Source: Lichenibacterium dinghuense (lineage in GTDB: Bacteria; Pseudomonadota; Alphaproteobacteria; Rhizobiales; Beijerinckiaceae). From it: 64,000 bases of DNA. A program made the translations under genes and the position numbers. The notes under the pieces are model-generated. The model was not told where the DNA came from, ran no database searches, and saw only the letters and a list, made by a program, of their open reading frames with translations. Location of the stretch: contig NZ_JAJLMN010000001.1 in assembly GCF_021730615.1 (NCBI RefSeq), forward strand, positions 4,661,501 to 4,725,500, written 5' to 3'. Shown piece after piece: positions 52,047 through 61,188 of this stretch (its first letter is position 1; the number at the start of each line of letters is the position of its first letter).

Positions 52047-52075
52047 GCCCTTCTCCCGCTGCGCGGGAGAAGGGC
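52047..52075. repeat. Solo CTTCTCCC-family hairpin between convergent genes
   Basis: A perfect 13-bp stem GCCCTTCTCCCGC / GCGGGAGAAGGGC with a TGC loop, the same core as the arms of the elements in cobN, cobE and cobB. It lies between the convergent HAD gene and efp and may serve as a terminator. Confidence 0.75.
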
Positions 52076-52085
52076 AGAGCGCGCG

Positions 52086-52652
52086 TCAGTCCTTGGCGCG
52101 CTCGACGTAGGAGCCGTCTTCGGTCTGGATGACGATGCGGGTGCCCGGCTGGATGTGCGGGGGCACCATGGCGCGAGCGCCGTTCGACAGCTTGGCGGGC
52201 TTGTAGGACGACGAGGCCGTCTGGCCCTTCATGGCCGGCTCGGTCTCGGTCACTTCGAGGGTCACGCGCTGGGGCAGGGTGGCCGACACCGCCGTCTCGT
52301 TGAAGATCGACAGCTGGACCTTCATGCCCTCCTGCAGGTACTGCGCCTGGGTGCCGAGCACGTCCGCCGAGACCACGATCTGCTCGTAGTTCTCCTCGTT
52401 CATGAAGGTGTAGCCGTCGGCGTCCTGGTACAGGTACGAGAAGTTCATGTCCTCGACGTGGGCGCGCTCGACCTGCTCGGTGGTCTTGTAGCGATCCGAC
52501 ACCTTCACGCCGTCGGAGATGCGGCGCATGTCGATCTGCGTGGTGGGGGTGCCCTTGCCGGGGTGGAAGGACTCGGCGCTGAGGACGGCGTAGAGCTGGC
52601 CGTCCTTCTCCAGGATGTTGCCCTTGCGAACCGAGCTGGCGATGACTCTCAC
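52086..52652 (-). CDS. efp: Elongation factor P
   Basis: A 188-residue translation factor that relieves stalls at polyproline. The N-terminal KOW-like domain begins [14 protein letters not shown] and carries the modifiable loop [10 protein letters not shown] (Lys33 here), followed by the OB domains (for example [29 protein letters not shown]). The EpmA/EpmB genes directly upstream on the other strand imply beta-lysylation of Lys33. The GTG start 52652 is preceded by a GAAGG-type ribosome site. Confidence 0.97.
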   Translation of the reverse strand: MRVIASSVRKGNILEKDGQLYAVLSAESFHPGKGTPTTQIDMRRISDGVKVSDRYKTTEQVERAHVEDMNFSYLYQDADGYTFMNEENYEQIVVSADVLGTQAQYLQEGMKVQLSIFNETAVSATLPQRVTLEVTETEPAMKGQTASSSYKPAKLSNGARAMVPPHIQPGTRIVIQTEDGSYVERAKD

Positions 52653-52766
52653 GGGTGCTTGACCTTCGGAAAATTGCTAAGCGGTCCGGGACGGTGTTCC
52701 GGACGCGCGATCGGCCGGCACCATACCTTTTTTCTCATCCGTGACCAGAGTTTCGAGCCCCGCCGC

Positions 52767-53813
52767 TTGCCCGCCTCCGCCTCTCCGTCCTGGTCGCCGC
52801 ACGTCTACGCCGACCGCCGCCCCTTCCTCCTCGCGCGCGCCCGCATCGCCGCGGCGCTGCGCCGGTGGTTCGAGGCGCGCGGCTTCCTGGAGGTCGAGAC
52901 GCCGATCCTGCAGCGCTCGCCCGGCAACGAGGCGCACCTCGAGGCCTTCGCGACCGAGCTCGTCGGGCCGGACGGCGCGTCCCACCGGCTCTACCTCCAC
53001 ACCTCGCCCGAGTTCGCGATGAAGAAGCTGCTCGCGGCCGGCGAGCCGCGGCTCGTCACGCTGGCGCGGGTGTTCCGCAACCGCGAGCGCTCGGCGACCC
53101 ACCATCCCGAGTTCACCATGCTCGAATGGTACCGCGCCGGCGCGCCCTATGCGGACCTCATGGACGACTGCGCGGCCCTGCTCGCCGCCGCCGCCGAGGC
53201 GGCCGGCTCGCGGCACTGGTCCCACCGCGGGCGGTCCTGCGACCCCTTCGCGGAACCGGAGCGCGTGAGCGTCGCCGACGCCTTCGCGCGCCACGCCGGC
53301 GTCGACCTCCTCGCGACGCTCGGGCGAGCGGAGCCGGACCGCGACGCCCTGGTGCGCCAGGCCGAGGCGGCCGGCGTGCCCTGCGCCGCGGACGATTCGT
53401 GGTCGGACGCCTTCAGCCGGCTCCTGTCGGCCCGCGTCGAGCCCCACCTCGGCATCGGCCGGCCGACGGTGCTCGACCGCTACCCCGCGCCCGAGGCCGC
53501 GCTGGCGCGGCCCTGCGCCGACGACCCGCGCGCGGCGGAGCGCTTCGAGCTCTACTGCTGCGGCGTCGAACTCGCCAACGGCTTCGGCGAGCTGACCGAC
53601 GCCGCGGAGCAGCGCCGGCGCTTCGAGGCCGCCATGGCGGGCCGCGCGGCGCGCGGGCAGGACAGCTACCCGCTCGACGAGGATTTCCTGGACGCCCTCG
53701 CGATCATGCCGGAGGCGTCCGGCATCGCCCTCGGCTTCGACCGGCTCGTCATGCTGGCGGCCGGCGCGCCCGCGGTGGAGCAGGTCATGGCGCTGCCGGT
53801 GGCGCGCGGGTGA
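52767..53813 (+). CDS. epmA: EF-P--(R)-beta-lysine ligase (truncated LysRS paralogue)
   Basis: A class II aminoacyl-tRNA-synthetase-like enzyme of about 348 residues, lacking the tRNA anticodon domain. It has motif 1 RFFEARGFLEVETPILQRSP-like LRRWFEARGFLEVETPIL, motif 2 VFRNRERSATHHPEFTMLEW and motif 3 GIALGFDRLVML. It adenylates (R)-beta-lysine and transfers it to EF-P. The start at TTG 52767 is inferred: no in-frame ATG/GTG precedes the conserved sequence nearby. Divergent from efp and overlapping epmB by 4 bp. Confidence 0.92.
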   Translation: MPASASPSWSPHVYADRRPFLLARARIAAALRRWFEARGFLEVETPILQRSPGNEAHLEAFATELVGPDGASHRLYLHTSPEFAMKKLLAAGEPRLVTLARVFRNRERSATHHPEFTMLEWYRAGAPYADLMDDCAALLAAAAEAAGSRHWSHRGRSCDPFAEPERVSVADAFARHAGVDLLATLGRAEPDRDALVRQAEAAGVPCAADDSWSDAFSRLLSARVEPHLGIGRPTVLDRYPAPEAALARPCADDPRAAERFELYCCGVELANGFGELTDAAEQRRRFEAAMAGRAARGQDSYPLDEDFLDALAIMPEASGIALGFDRLVMLAAGAPAVEQVMALPVARG

Positions 53814-54835
53814 GCGCGACGCTGCGCAGCCCGGCCGACCTCGCCGCAGCCGGGCTGATCCGCCCCGCCGAGGTCGCGGCGCTGGGCGCGGTGGCGGAGC
53901 GCTACGCCGTGGCGGTGCCGCCCGCGATAGCGGCGCTGATCGACCCCGCCGACCCCGCCGACCCGATCGCGCGGCAGTTCGTGCCGAGCGCGGCGGAACT
54001 CGACCATCGGCCGGAGGAACGTGCCGACCCGATCGGCGACGCCGCTCACAGCCCCGTGCCGGGCATCGTGCATCGCTACCCGGACCGCGTGCTGCTGACG
54101 CTGCTCCACGTCTGCCCGGTCTATTGCCGCTTCTGCTTCCGGCGCGAGCGCGTGGGGCCGGGCGCCGACGCCGTGCTGCCCGCCGCCGAAGCCGAGGCCG
54201 CGCTCGACTACGTCGCGGCCCACCCCGCCGTCTGGGAGGTGATCCTGACCGGAGGCGACCCGCTGATTCTGTCGCCGCGCCGCATCGCGGCCGTCATGGC
54301 GCGCCTCGCCGCCATCGACCACGTCAGGATCGTCCGCTTCCACACGCGCGTGCCCGTGGTGGCGCCCGAACTGGTCACGCCGGACCTCGTCGAGGCGTTG
54401 CAGGCGTCCGGCAAGAGCACCTATGTCGGCGTCCACTGCAACCACCCGCGCGAGCTGACGGATGCGGCGCGGGCCGCCTGCGCCCGGCTCCAGGCCGCGG
54501 GCGTGCAACTGGTCAGCCAGACCGTGCTGCTGCGCGGGGTCAACGACGACGCCGGGACGCTGGCCGCCCTGATGCGGCGCTTCGTGGAACTCGGGATCCG
54601 GCCCTACTACCTCCACCACGGCGACCTCGCGCCGGGCACGTCGCACCTGCGCGTGCCGATGGAGGAGGGGCGGGCGCTGATGCGGGCGCTGCGCGGCCGC
54701 GTGTCGGGCCTGTGCCAGCCCACCTACGTGCTCGACATCCCCGGCGGCCACGGCAAGGTGCCGGTCGGGCCCGGCTACGCCGGCGATGGCGTGGTCACCG
54801 ATCCGTGGGGCGTGAGCCACGGCTACGACGGCTGA
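53810..54835 (+). CDS. epmB: EF-P lysine 2,3-aminomutase (radical SAM)
   Basis: A 341-residue radical SAM, PLP-dependent aminomutase making (R)-beta-lysine. The 4Fe-4S motif is HVCPVYCRFCFRRER (CxxxCxxC); PLP/SAM elements include EVILTGGDPLILSPRR and THVRIVRFHTRVP-like segment; VGVHCNHPRELTDAA and the tail DIPGGHGKVPVG are typical. The GTG start (53810) overlaps the epmA stop. EpmC (hydroxylase) is not in the window. Confidence 0.93.
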   Translation: MSATLRSPADLAAAGLIRPAEVAALGAVAERYAVAVPPAIAALIDPADPADPIARQFVPSAAELDHRPEERADPIGDAAHSPVPGIVHRYPDRVLLTLLHVCPVYCRFCFRRERVGPGADAVLPAAEAEAALDYVAAHPAVWEVILTGGDPLILSPRRIAAVMARLAAIDHVRIVRFHTRVPVVAPELVTPDLVEALQASGKSTYVGVHCNHPRELTDAARAACARLQAAGVQLVSQTVLLRGVNDDAGTLAALMRRFVELGIRPYYLHHGDLAPGTSHLRVPMEEGRALMRALRGRVSGLCQPTYVLDIPGGHGKVPVGPGYAGDGVVTDPWGVSHGYDG

Positions 54836-54842
54836 CGGGGGG

Positions 54843-55016
54843 TCAGCGCCCCTTGTCGTTGCCGGGCAGGTGCTGGCCGTAGCTCTTCTCGAGCGCGACG
54901 CGCTCCTCGATCAGCTTGGCATAGGCGGCCTTCTGCTCGGCCGACATGATCACCCGCTTGCCCTTGGAAGGCTTGCGCTTGGGGGCCCGCTTGAACTGGT
55001 CGGTCGACTCCGGCAT
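54843..55016 (-). CDS. Small basic hypothetical protein (57 aa)
   Basis: A 57-residue protein, MPESTDQFKRAPKRKPSKGK then RVIMSAEQKAAYAKLIEERV and a Gly/Asn/Asp tail. A long basic N-terminus precedes a helix. No family is recognised. ATG 55016 is preferred over 55034 (six extra residues). It is convergent with epmB (7 bp between). Coding probability is moderate. Confidence 0.55.
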   Translation of the reverse strand: MPESTDQFKRAPKRKPSKGKRVIMSAEQKAAYAKLIEERVALEKSYGQHLPGNDKGR

Positions 55017-55250
55017 CGGCGCTGTCCTCCTCACGTCGATCCGGATCTAGACCATCGCGGGACGGGGGAGAAGCGCGACCGATCGCGCCGCGGGGGTTGA
55101 CCCCGCCTCCCGTTCCGCGTCGTTACGGACGTCTTCACGCGATCGGGTTGTTCCACCCCATCGAGGCCCGCTCCAGGGCGGCCCCGTGTTGCGCCGCCGA
55201 CAGCCGATGCTAGGCTTTCGACATCGTCGAGCGAGTCGAGGAGGACCGCC

Positions 55251-55781
55251 ATGCCCCGTCTGTTCACGGGCCTCCAGATCCCCGCCGGACTCGCGACGGA
55301 ACTGGCGCTGATGCGCGGCGGCCTGACCGGCGCGCGCTGGATCGACACGGAGGACTACCACCTCACGCTGCGTTTCATCGGCGACATCGACCCCGAGACC
55401 GCCGACGCGGTCGACGAGGTGATGGTCGGCATCCGGCGCAAGCCCGTCACGGTGACGCTGGAGGGGCTCGACTATTTCGGCGGCGACAAGCCCCGCGCCA
55501 TCGTGGCCAAGGCGCAGCCCTCGGCGGCGCTGGTGGAGCTTCAGGCCGAGCAGGAGCGGCTGCTGCGCCGCATCGGCCTGCCCCCCGAGCCGCGCCGGTT
55601 CGTGCCCCACGTCACGCTGGCGCGCATGCGCGGCGCGTCGCAGGTCGCCGTGGCGCATTACCTCGGCACGCGAGGCTTCCTGTCGCGGCGCTTCGAGGCC
55701 GAGGCCTTCGTCCTGTATTCGGCGCGCGACTCGGTCGGCGGCGGCCCCTACGTGGTGGAAGCCGAATATCCCCTGGGGTGA
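55251..55781 (+). CDS. thpR: RNA 2',3'-cyclic phosphodiesterase (2H family)
   Basis: A 176-residue 2H phosphoesterase (LigT/ThpR). The two catalytic HxTxR/L motifs are YHLTLRFIGDI and FVPHVTLARM. The LFTGLQIPAGLATEL start is characteristic. It hydrolyses or ligates RNA 2',3'-cyclic ends in vitro; its cellular role is not settled. ATG 55251 has a strong GAGGAGG ribosome site. Confidence 0.94.
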   Translation: MPRLFTGLQIPAGLATELALMRGGLTGARWIDTEDYHLTLRFIGDIDPETADAVDEVMVGIRRKPVTVTLEGLDYFGGDKPRAIVAKAQPSAALVELQAEQERLLRRIGLPPEPRRFVPHVTLARMRGASQVAVAHYLGTRGFLSRRFEAEAFVLYSARDSVGGGPYVVEAEYPLG

Positions 55782-55853
55782 CGGGAGCGGCGTGCCTGCC
55801 CGCGGGCTCGAACCGCGCCGGGAGAGCCGCTCTCCGACCGCTCGCTACGACAC

Positions 55854-55887
55854 GAAAAAGCCCGCCCCATCGTGCGGGGGGCGGGCT
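55854..55887 (-). terminator. Intrinsic terminator for the double-barrel outer-membrane gene
   Basis: Read on the minus strand, a GC stem (AGCCCGCCCC / GGGGCGGGCT, 55859-55886) with a short loop is followed by TTTTTCG. It lies downstream of the gene ending at 55928 on that strand. Confidence 0.85.
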
Positions 55888-55927
55888 CGGGTCCGCGAAA
55901 CGCCGCCCCGGGGAGCGGCGGCCGCTC

Positions 55928-57265
55928 TCACTCGAAGTGGTAGGCGGCGCCGATGCGGAAGAAGTCGCCGTCGATCGACTGCTTCGCGTAGTTGGTGTTG
56001 TTGAGGTTCACGATCTTGTCGTTGATCCCGAATTCGTGGAGATATTCGCCGCGCAGCGAGACACGCTCGGAGATGCGGTAGTCGAGGCCGGCGCCGGCCT
56101 CGATGGCCTCGTTGTTGACGCGGCCGAGCTGCGAGCCGGTGAGCGTGTTGATCTGCTCCGAGCGGCCGTAGGCGAAGCCCGCCGACACGAAGGGCAGGTA
56201 GGACCCGAAGGCGTAGCCGGCGCGGGCGCGCAGGTCGGCGTTGATGTAGTTGCGGAAATGCGTCGGGCCGGTCGGCTCGCGGCCGTTGCCCTCGATGTCC
56301 GTGTAGGCGGTCGAGCCTTCGACGCCGATCATGTAATGGTCGCGGAAGATGAAGTTCGTGCCGGTGAAGAGGCCGCCCTGGGCGCCGGAGGTGTCGAACT
56401 TGGTCTTGCCGCCGTTGATGAGGTTCTTGGTCTCGGGCGTGATGAAGCCGCCGCCGCCGAACACGCCGCCGTAGCCGCCGGCCCAGTTCACCTGCTGCGT
56501 CGCCGCGTCGATGTAGGGGCGCGGCGGGTTGTCGCCGAAGCGCTGGATGATGGCGGCGCGGACGATGTCGCTGTCCGAATGCGTGCGGAAGGACCGGCCG
56601 TCGAAGGCGTAGGTCGAGTCGGGCAGGCTGTCGTGCAGGTATTCGACGCGCACCACCAGCGGGCCGAGCAGGCTGGCCAGGAAGCCCTGCTGCAGGCCGA
56701 GGTAGCCGGCCGGGTTGACCTTGACGTCGACGCCCGCGCCAATCGTGTAGCCGACCGACTGCTTGTTGGCGCCCGCGGCGTTCAGCGGTGCCTCGGTGGA
56801 CTGGTAGGACTCGTTGATCACCGCGCCGCCGGCGATGAAGGGCATGAAGATGCCGAGGTCGTAGCCGAGGCGGCCGCGCAGTCGGACGTCGTACAGGCTG
56901 TCGAGGTGAGTCGGCAGGCCGCCCGCATTGCCGCGCTCGTTGCCGCGCACGAGGTTCAGGTCGATGCCGCCTTCGGCGCCGACCACGACCTTGTTGTACT
57001 CGAAGTTGTAGCCGACGAAGCCGCCGCCGCTCTGGCCCGACTTGTCGAGGCTGCGGGCCGCGCCGCCGTTCTGGCGGGTGCGGAAGTTGGTGAAGTCGTA
57101 GCCGTAGGTCGAGCCCGCGTAGAAGCCGCCCCAGTTGTTCACGATGGGGGCGACGAAGACCGGGGTCGGGGCCGTGCGGGCCGGGAGGTCGGCGGCCCGG
57201 ACCAGCGCGGTGCTCGACAGGAGCCCCAACGCGGCGACGAGGCCGCCCTTCAATTGATGACGCAT
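55928..57265 (-). CDS. Outer-membrane protein with two tandem Omp25/OmpA-like beta-barrels
   Basis: A 445-residue exported protein; the signal peptide runs MRHQLKGGLVAALGLLSSTALVRA. Two similar units follow. Unit 1 begins NNWGGFYAGSTYGYDF and includes DVRLRGRLGYDLGIFMPF and VRVEYLHDSL; unit 2 begins VNWAGGYGGVFGGGGF and includes NADLRARAGYAFGSYLPFV, GLDYRISERVSLRGEYLHEF and ends DFFRIGAAYHFE with a terminal Phe-Glu. Single-barrel Omp25-type proteins are about 210-280 residues, so this is about double. A role in envelope integrity is family-level inference. Confidence 0.85.
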   Translation of the reverse strand: MRHQLKGGLVAALGLLSSTALVRAADLPARTAPTPVFVAPIVNNWGGFYAGSTYGYDFTNFRTRQNGGAARSLDKSGQSGGGFVGYNFEYNKVVVGAEGGIDLNLVRGNERGNAGGLPTHLDSLYDVRLRGRLGYDLGIFMPFIAGGAVINESYQSTEAPLNAAGANKQSVGYTIGAGVDVKVNPAGYLGLQQGFLASLLGPLVVRVEYLHDSLPDSTYAFDGRSFRTHSDSDIVRAAIIQRFGDNPPRPYIDAATQQVNWAGGYGGVFGGGGFITPETKNLINGGKTKFDTSGAQGGLFTGTNFIFRDHYMIGVEGSTAYTDIEGNGREPTGPTHFRNYINADLRARAGYAFGSYLPFVSAGFAYGRSEQINTLTGSQLGRVNNEAIEAGAGLDYRISERVSLRGEYLHEFGINDKIVNLNNTNYAKQSIDGDFFRIGAAYHFE

Positions 57266-57411
57266 GAAACCTCGCCCGACGCAGAGCCCAAATCTGAACC
57301 CGAAGGTACAGGAGCCCAACGCGGCCCGGAACCCCGCGGCCGGGCCGGGGCGCGACTTCAGCGGTGCTGTGGCATTTCTGCGACGTGGCGTCCCACCCCG
57401 CCGCCGGCGCC

Positions 57412-58659
57412 CTACGATCGGTAGTCGCCGTTGATCTCGACGTAGAGCTTGGTGAGGTCGCAGGTCCACACCGTGGCGCGGCCCGAGCCGAGGCCGATGT
57501 CGGCGCGGATGTCGATGTCCTGCCCGCGCATGTAGGCCGAGGTTGCGGCCTCGTCGTAGGCCGGGTCGCGCAGGCCCTCGGCGGCGACGCGGATCGGCCC
57601 GAACCAGATGGCGAGCCGGTCGCGGTCTGCAGCCTCGCCGGCCTTGCCGACCGCCATCACGACGCGCCCCCAGTTGGCGTCCTCGCCCGCCACCGCGGTC
57701 TTGACCAGCGGCGAGTTGGCGATCGAGAGGGCGATGCGCTTGGCGGCCGCGTCCGAATCCGCGCCCTCCACGGTCACGGAAACGAATTTGCGGGCGCCCT
57801 CGCCGTCCTTGACGACCTGGTGGGCGAGGTCGAGCAGCACGCGGTCGAGCGCTTCCGCGAAGGCGGCGAGCCGCGGGTCGGCGGGGTCGGCGATGGCTGG
57901 GGCGCCCCGCGCGGCCGCGCCGCCCGTGGCGAAGAGCATCAGCGTGTCCGACGTCGAGGTGTCGCTGTCGACCGTGATGCTGTTGAACGAGGCTTCGACG
58001 CCGCGCGACAGCAGCGCCTGCAGCGCCGGGGCCGCGACGGGCGCGTCGGTGAAGACGAAGCTCAGCATGGTGGCCATGTCGGGCGCAATCATGCCGGCCC
58101 CCTTGGCGATGCCGTTGATCGTCACCGGCACGCCGCCGAGGTCCGCCGTCGCGGTGGCGAGCTTGGGGAAGGTGTCCGTGGTCATGATGGCGCGGGCCGC
58201 GTCGGCGATGCCGTCCTCGCGCGCCTCCGCCACGAGGCGGTCGAGCACGCCGTCGAAGCGCGACGCGTCGAGCGGCTCGCCGATGACGCCGGTCGAGGCG
58301 AGGAAGATCTCGCTCGTCGCGGCGCCGGACGCGCGGGCCGCGAGCTCGGCCGTCAGCCTCGTCGAGGCCACGCCCGTGCGGCCCGTGAAGGCGTTGGCGT
58401 TGCCCGAGTTCACCACCAGCAGGCGCGCGCGGCCCTGCGACAGGTTCGAGCGGCACCAGTCGACCGGCGCGGACGGGCAGCGCGACTTGGTGAACACGCC
58501 CGCGACCGCCGTGCCCTCCGGCAGCACCGCCACCGTGACGTCGGTGCGGCCCTTATAGCGGATGCCGGCCTCGCCGGCCGCGAAGCGCAGGCCGGGGATC
58601 GGGGGCATGTCGGGGACGGAGGTCGGCGCCAGGGGCGACACGGGGACGGGAGTGGCCAT
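57412..58659 (-). CDS. argJ: Bifunctional glutamate N-acetyltransferase/ornithine acetyltransferase
   Basis: A 415-residue N-terminal-nucleophile-type enzyme of arginine synthesis (transacetylation from N-acetylornithine to glutamate and acetyl-CoA use). The self-cleavage site is in [20 protein letters not shown] (Ala-Thr), with [19 protein letters not shown] and the closing [10 protein letters not shown]. Blocks [20 protein letters not shown] and [14 protein letters not shown] match the family. The start codon is ATG 58659. Bifunctionality is by family and cannot be shown here. Confidence 0.96.
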   Translation of the reverse strand: MATPVPVSPLAPTSVPDMPPIPGLRFAAGEAGIRYKGRTDVTVAVLPEGTAVAGVFTKSRCPSAPVDWCRSNLSQGRARLLVVNSGNANAFTGRTGVASTRLTAELAARASGAATSEIFLASTGVIGEPLDASRFDGVLDRLVAEAREDGIADAARAIMTTDTFPKLATATADLGGVPVTINGIAKGAGMIAPDMATMLSFVFTDAPVAAPALQALLSRGVEASFNSITVDSDTSTSDTLMLFATGGAAARGAPAIADPADPRLAAFAEALDRVLLDLAHQVVKDGEGARKFVSVTVEGADSDAAAKRIALSIANSPLVKTAVAGEDANWGRVVMAVGKAGEAADRDRLAIWFGPIRVAAEGLRDPAYDEAATSAYMRGQDIDIRADIGLGSGRATVWTCDLTKLYVEINGDYRS

Positions 58660-58800
58660 GGAGCGCGGGTTCCTCGCGCGGCGGTGCGCCGCGGGCCGGT
58701 TCTAGCGGCGACGCGGGCCCGGGAGAAGGCTCGGCGCGGCGCCGGAGCCGGATCGTGCTAGTGTCGTGCCAGGACCCGCGATCGACAGGGAGACCGTGCC

Positions 58801-59382
58801 ATGGCCGAGCCCGCCCCGCAGCGCTGGACCCTGGAGGCCTTCTTCGCCTGGCAGGAGCGTCAGCCGGACCGCTACGAGCTCGTCGGCGGCTTCCCGCTGA
58901 AGATGATGGCTGGCACCCGCAACGTCCACGACGACATCGTTGTGAACGTCCTCGCCGAGCTGCGACGTCAGCTCCGCGGCGGCCCCTGCCGTCCCTTCAC
59001 CGCCGACGGCAGCGTCGAAACATCGAAGGGCCAGATCCGCCGCCCCGACCTCGGCGTCGACTGCGGCCGGCGCGACCCGAACGGCTTCAAGGCCGCCGAG
59101 CCCCGCCTCGTGCTGGAGGTCCTGTCGCCGGGCACGCGCGACTTCGACACGTTCGAGAAGCTCGGCGAGTACAAGGCGGTGGAAACCCTCGACCACCTCG
59201 TCTTCGTGGAGCCCGACATGCCGCTGTTGGTCCATTGGAGCCGCGATACGGGGCGTGAATGGGTCCGTCGGGACGTGGAAGGATTCGACACCGCGGTGGA
59301 ACTCGCCGACCTCGGCGTGGTGCTGAGGTTGGCCGAGGTCTACGATGGCGTCGCCTTCCCGCCCCGCCTGCGGGCTCCGTGA
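58801..59382 (+). CDS. Uma2-family (DUF820, PD-(D/E)xK-like) putative nuclease
   Basis: A 193-residue Uma2/DUF820 protein. Typical blocks are RYELVGGFPLKMMAGTRNVH, IRRPDLGVDCGRRD (the acidic PD motif), LVLEVLSPGTRDFDTFEKLG (the ExK-like Glu) and EYKAVETLDHLVFVEPDMPL. The fold is restriction-endonuclease-like, but function is unproven; the family is frequent in multi-copy paralogues. It is a single gene between divergent argJ and convergent SMP-30 gene. ATG 58801 was chosen. Confidence 0.87.
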   Translation: MAEPAPQRWTLEAFFAWQERQPDRYELVGGFPLKMMAGTRNVHDDIVVNVLAELRRQLRGGPCRPFTADGSVETSKGQIRRPDLGVDCGRRDPNGFKAAEPRLVLEVLSPGTRDFDTFEKLGEYKAVETLDHLVFVEPDMPLLVHWSRDTGREWVRRDVEGFDTAVELADLGVVLRLAEVYDGVAFPPRLRAP

Positions 59383-59395
59383 CGCCGCGGCGCGG

Positions 59396-60367
59396 TCATC
59401 GGAGGTCGATCGCGAGCAGGTAGTCCGTCGCGGCCACGAAGAGGCGCTTCATGTCCGACCCGCCGAAGCAGCAGTTCGACGGCGTCGCCGGGGTCGGGAA
59501 GAAGCCGAGCTTGGTGCGGTCCGGCGCGTAGATCTGGATGCCGTCGCCCGAGGTCGACCAGACCCAGCCGCGCGCGTCCACCGCGAAGCCGTCCGGGTAA
59601 CCGTGATCCGTGCGCAGGAAGAAGCGCCGGTTCGACAGCGTCCCGTCCGGGCCGACGTCGAAGGCCACGATCTCGTGCGTGTCCTTCTCGTGGCCGCCGA
59701 TGATCTCGCCGAGCGAGCGGGCCGTGTCGGACACGTAGAGGATGCGGCCGTCGGGCGAGAAGAACAGCCCGTTCGGCTGCTCGAAGTCCGCCATGCGCCG
59801 CAGCGCCCCCGTGGCGGGATCGAAGCGGTAGACCGAGCGGTGGTCCAGCTCCGGCTCGACGAGCGAGCCCTGGTTCGGCATCAGGATGCCGAAGGTCGGG
59901 TCGGTGAACCAGATCGCGCCGTCGGCCGCCACCGTCACGTCGTTGGGCGAGTTCAGGCGGCGGCCCTCGTAGTGGGTCACGATCGGGGTCGCGCCGCCGC
60001 GCCCGTCCGAGCGGCTGATGCAGCGGCGGCCGTGCTCGCAGTGGACCAGCGCGCCGTCGGCGCCGAGCGCGTTGCCGTTCATGAATTGCGTGTTGTCGAT
60101 CAGCACCTCGACCCGCCCGTCCGGGTGCCAGCCGAGCAGGCGGCGGTTCGGCACGTCGGACCACGCGAGGCGGCCGTTCGGCGCGTCCCAGACCAGGCCC
60201 TCGCCGTGCAGGGTGAACTGGTAGAGGATCACCGGCTCGGCGTCGGCGGCCAGCACCTCCTCCAGCCGCGGGTCGTGGACTTCGACGCCGGTGAAGGCCT
60301 CCAGCTTCTCCGGCGGCCCGGCCCGGCGCAGCAGGCGGCCCGGCAGCAGCGACGCGTCGTCGGTCAT
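59396..60367 (-). CDS. SMP-30/gluconolactonase-family protein
   Basis: A 323-residue six-bladed beta-propeller lactonase-type enzyme. Metal ligands are in LHGEGLVWD (Glu), NSPNDVTVAADG (Asn) and YPDGFAVDARG (Asp). Blades show GRLAWSDVPNRRLLGWHPDG and IWFTDPTFGILM. It probably hydrolyses sugar or other lactones with Ca2+/Zn2+; the substrate is unknown. No signal peptide is seen. The start at ATG 60367 removes an Arg-rich extension. Confidence 0.9.
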   Translation of the reverse strand: MTDDASLLPGRLLRRAGPPEKLEAFTGVEVHDPRLEEVLAADAEPVILYQFTLHGEGLVWDAPNGRLAWSDVPNRRLLGWHPDGRVEVLIDNTQFMNGNALGADGALVHCEHGRRCISRSDGRGGATPIVTHYEGRRLNSPNDVTVAADGAIWFTDPTFGILMPNQGSLVEPELDHRSVYRFDPATGALRRMADFEQPNGLFFSPDGRILYVSDTARSLGEIIGGHEKDTHEIVAFDVGPDGTLSNRRFFLRTDHGYPDGFAVDARGWVWSTSGDGIQIYAPDRTKLGFFPTPATPSNCCFGGSDMKRLFVAATDYLLAIDLR

Positions 60368-60555
60368 GGCGATCTTCCTTCGGCGGTGGACCTGGGGAAG
60401 CCGCGGCATCCGGAGCGGGTTCGGCGCGGCCGCGGCTTCACCGCTGGTCAACCACGCCCGGCGAAACCCCGCGCCGCCCGCGGCGCCGGTGACGGAACCG
60501 AAAGCCCCTCCGGGCCGTCGTGGTCCGGGCCGCCGCGAGCCCACGGGAGCCGTCC

Positions 60556-60885
60556 ATGCGCAGAACCGCCCTCTTCCTGGCCGCGATAGCGGGCCTGTCG
60601 GCCCCCACGGCCGCGCGGGCCTGTGACCCGGTCGTGACGGAATGCCTGCCGGCCGTCGTGGTGTTCCCGGCCTACACGCACGAGGGCATCCGGGTCGGCA
60701 CCGTCGAGGCCCGCGTCGCGCAGCCGCTGGCGCTGGAGCGCAGCCGCTACACCGGGCAGCCGCGGACCGTGGTGTTCAACGATCCCGGCAGCATGCCAGG
60801 CGCCGTCGACCCCGGACTCACGCTGGTCCCGCTCCCGCGCGTGAAGAGGTACGCCACGCAGGCGGCCTATCCGGCCGGCTACTGA
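60556..60885 (+). CDS. Small exported hypothetical protein (109 aa)
   Basis: A 109-residue protein with a signal peptide (TALFLAAIAGLSAPTAARA) and two Cys in CDPVVTECLPAVV. The rest is TVEARVAQPLALERSRYTGQ onward, with no recognised domain. ATG 60556 was chosen because the upstream 12 residues precede a usable signal peptide. Convergent with the 101-aa gene, overlapping its 3' end by about 7 bases. Confidence 0.6.
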   Translation: MRRTALFLAAIAGLSAPTAARACDPVVTECLPAVVVFPAYTHEGIRVGTVEARVAQPLALERSRYTGQPRTVVFNDPGSMPGAVDPGLTLVPLPRVKRYATQAAYPAGY

Positions 60886-61184
60886 GGCGCCTGCTCCCGC
60901 AGCAGCTCGTCGAGCCAGGCTCGGGCCTTCTCGAGTTCGTCCCACGGCACCTCGCCGATGGGGAACTCGGCCGCCATCACCACGCTCAGCACCGCATTGA
61001 CGCGCTCGAGCTCCGGGCGCCACCGCGTGCCGGCCTCCGCCCGGTGGCGCGCGATGAAGTGGTCCCGGAACTGCCCCACCTTCTGGATCGCGCCCTTCAG
61101 CGTCCTGCCGTCGCGCTTCGGACGGTCCGCCAGGGCCTGGTCGAGGTGGGCGAGGGCGTCCCGTCCCGCTTGAATGTCCGCCAT
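60879..61184 (-). CDS. Hypothetical protein downstream of formate dehydrogenase alpha (101 aa)
   Basis: A 101-residue, mostly helical protein, ADIQAGRDALAHLDQALADR, with GAIQKVGQFRDHFIARHRAE and EFPIGEVPWDELEKARAWLD. It starts 4 bp after the formate-dehydrogenase alpha stop, so co-expression is likely. It does not look like the beta (FdnH), gamma or FdsD subunits. Function is unknown; whether it is a maturation or assembly factor is a guess. Confidence 0.65.
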   Translation of the reverse strand: MADIQAGRDALAHLDQALADRPKRDGRTLKGAIQKVGQFRDHFIARHRAEAGTRWRPELERVNAVLSVVMAAEFPIGEVPWDELEKARAWLDELLREQAPQ

Positions 61185-61188
61185 GGCG

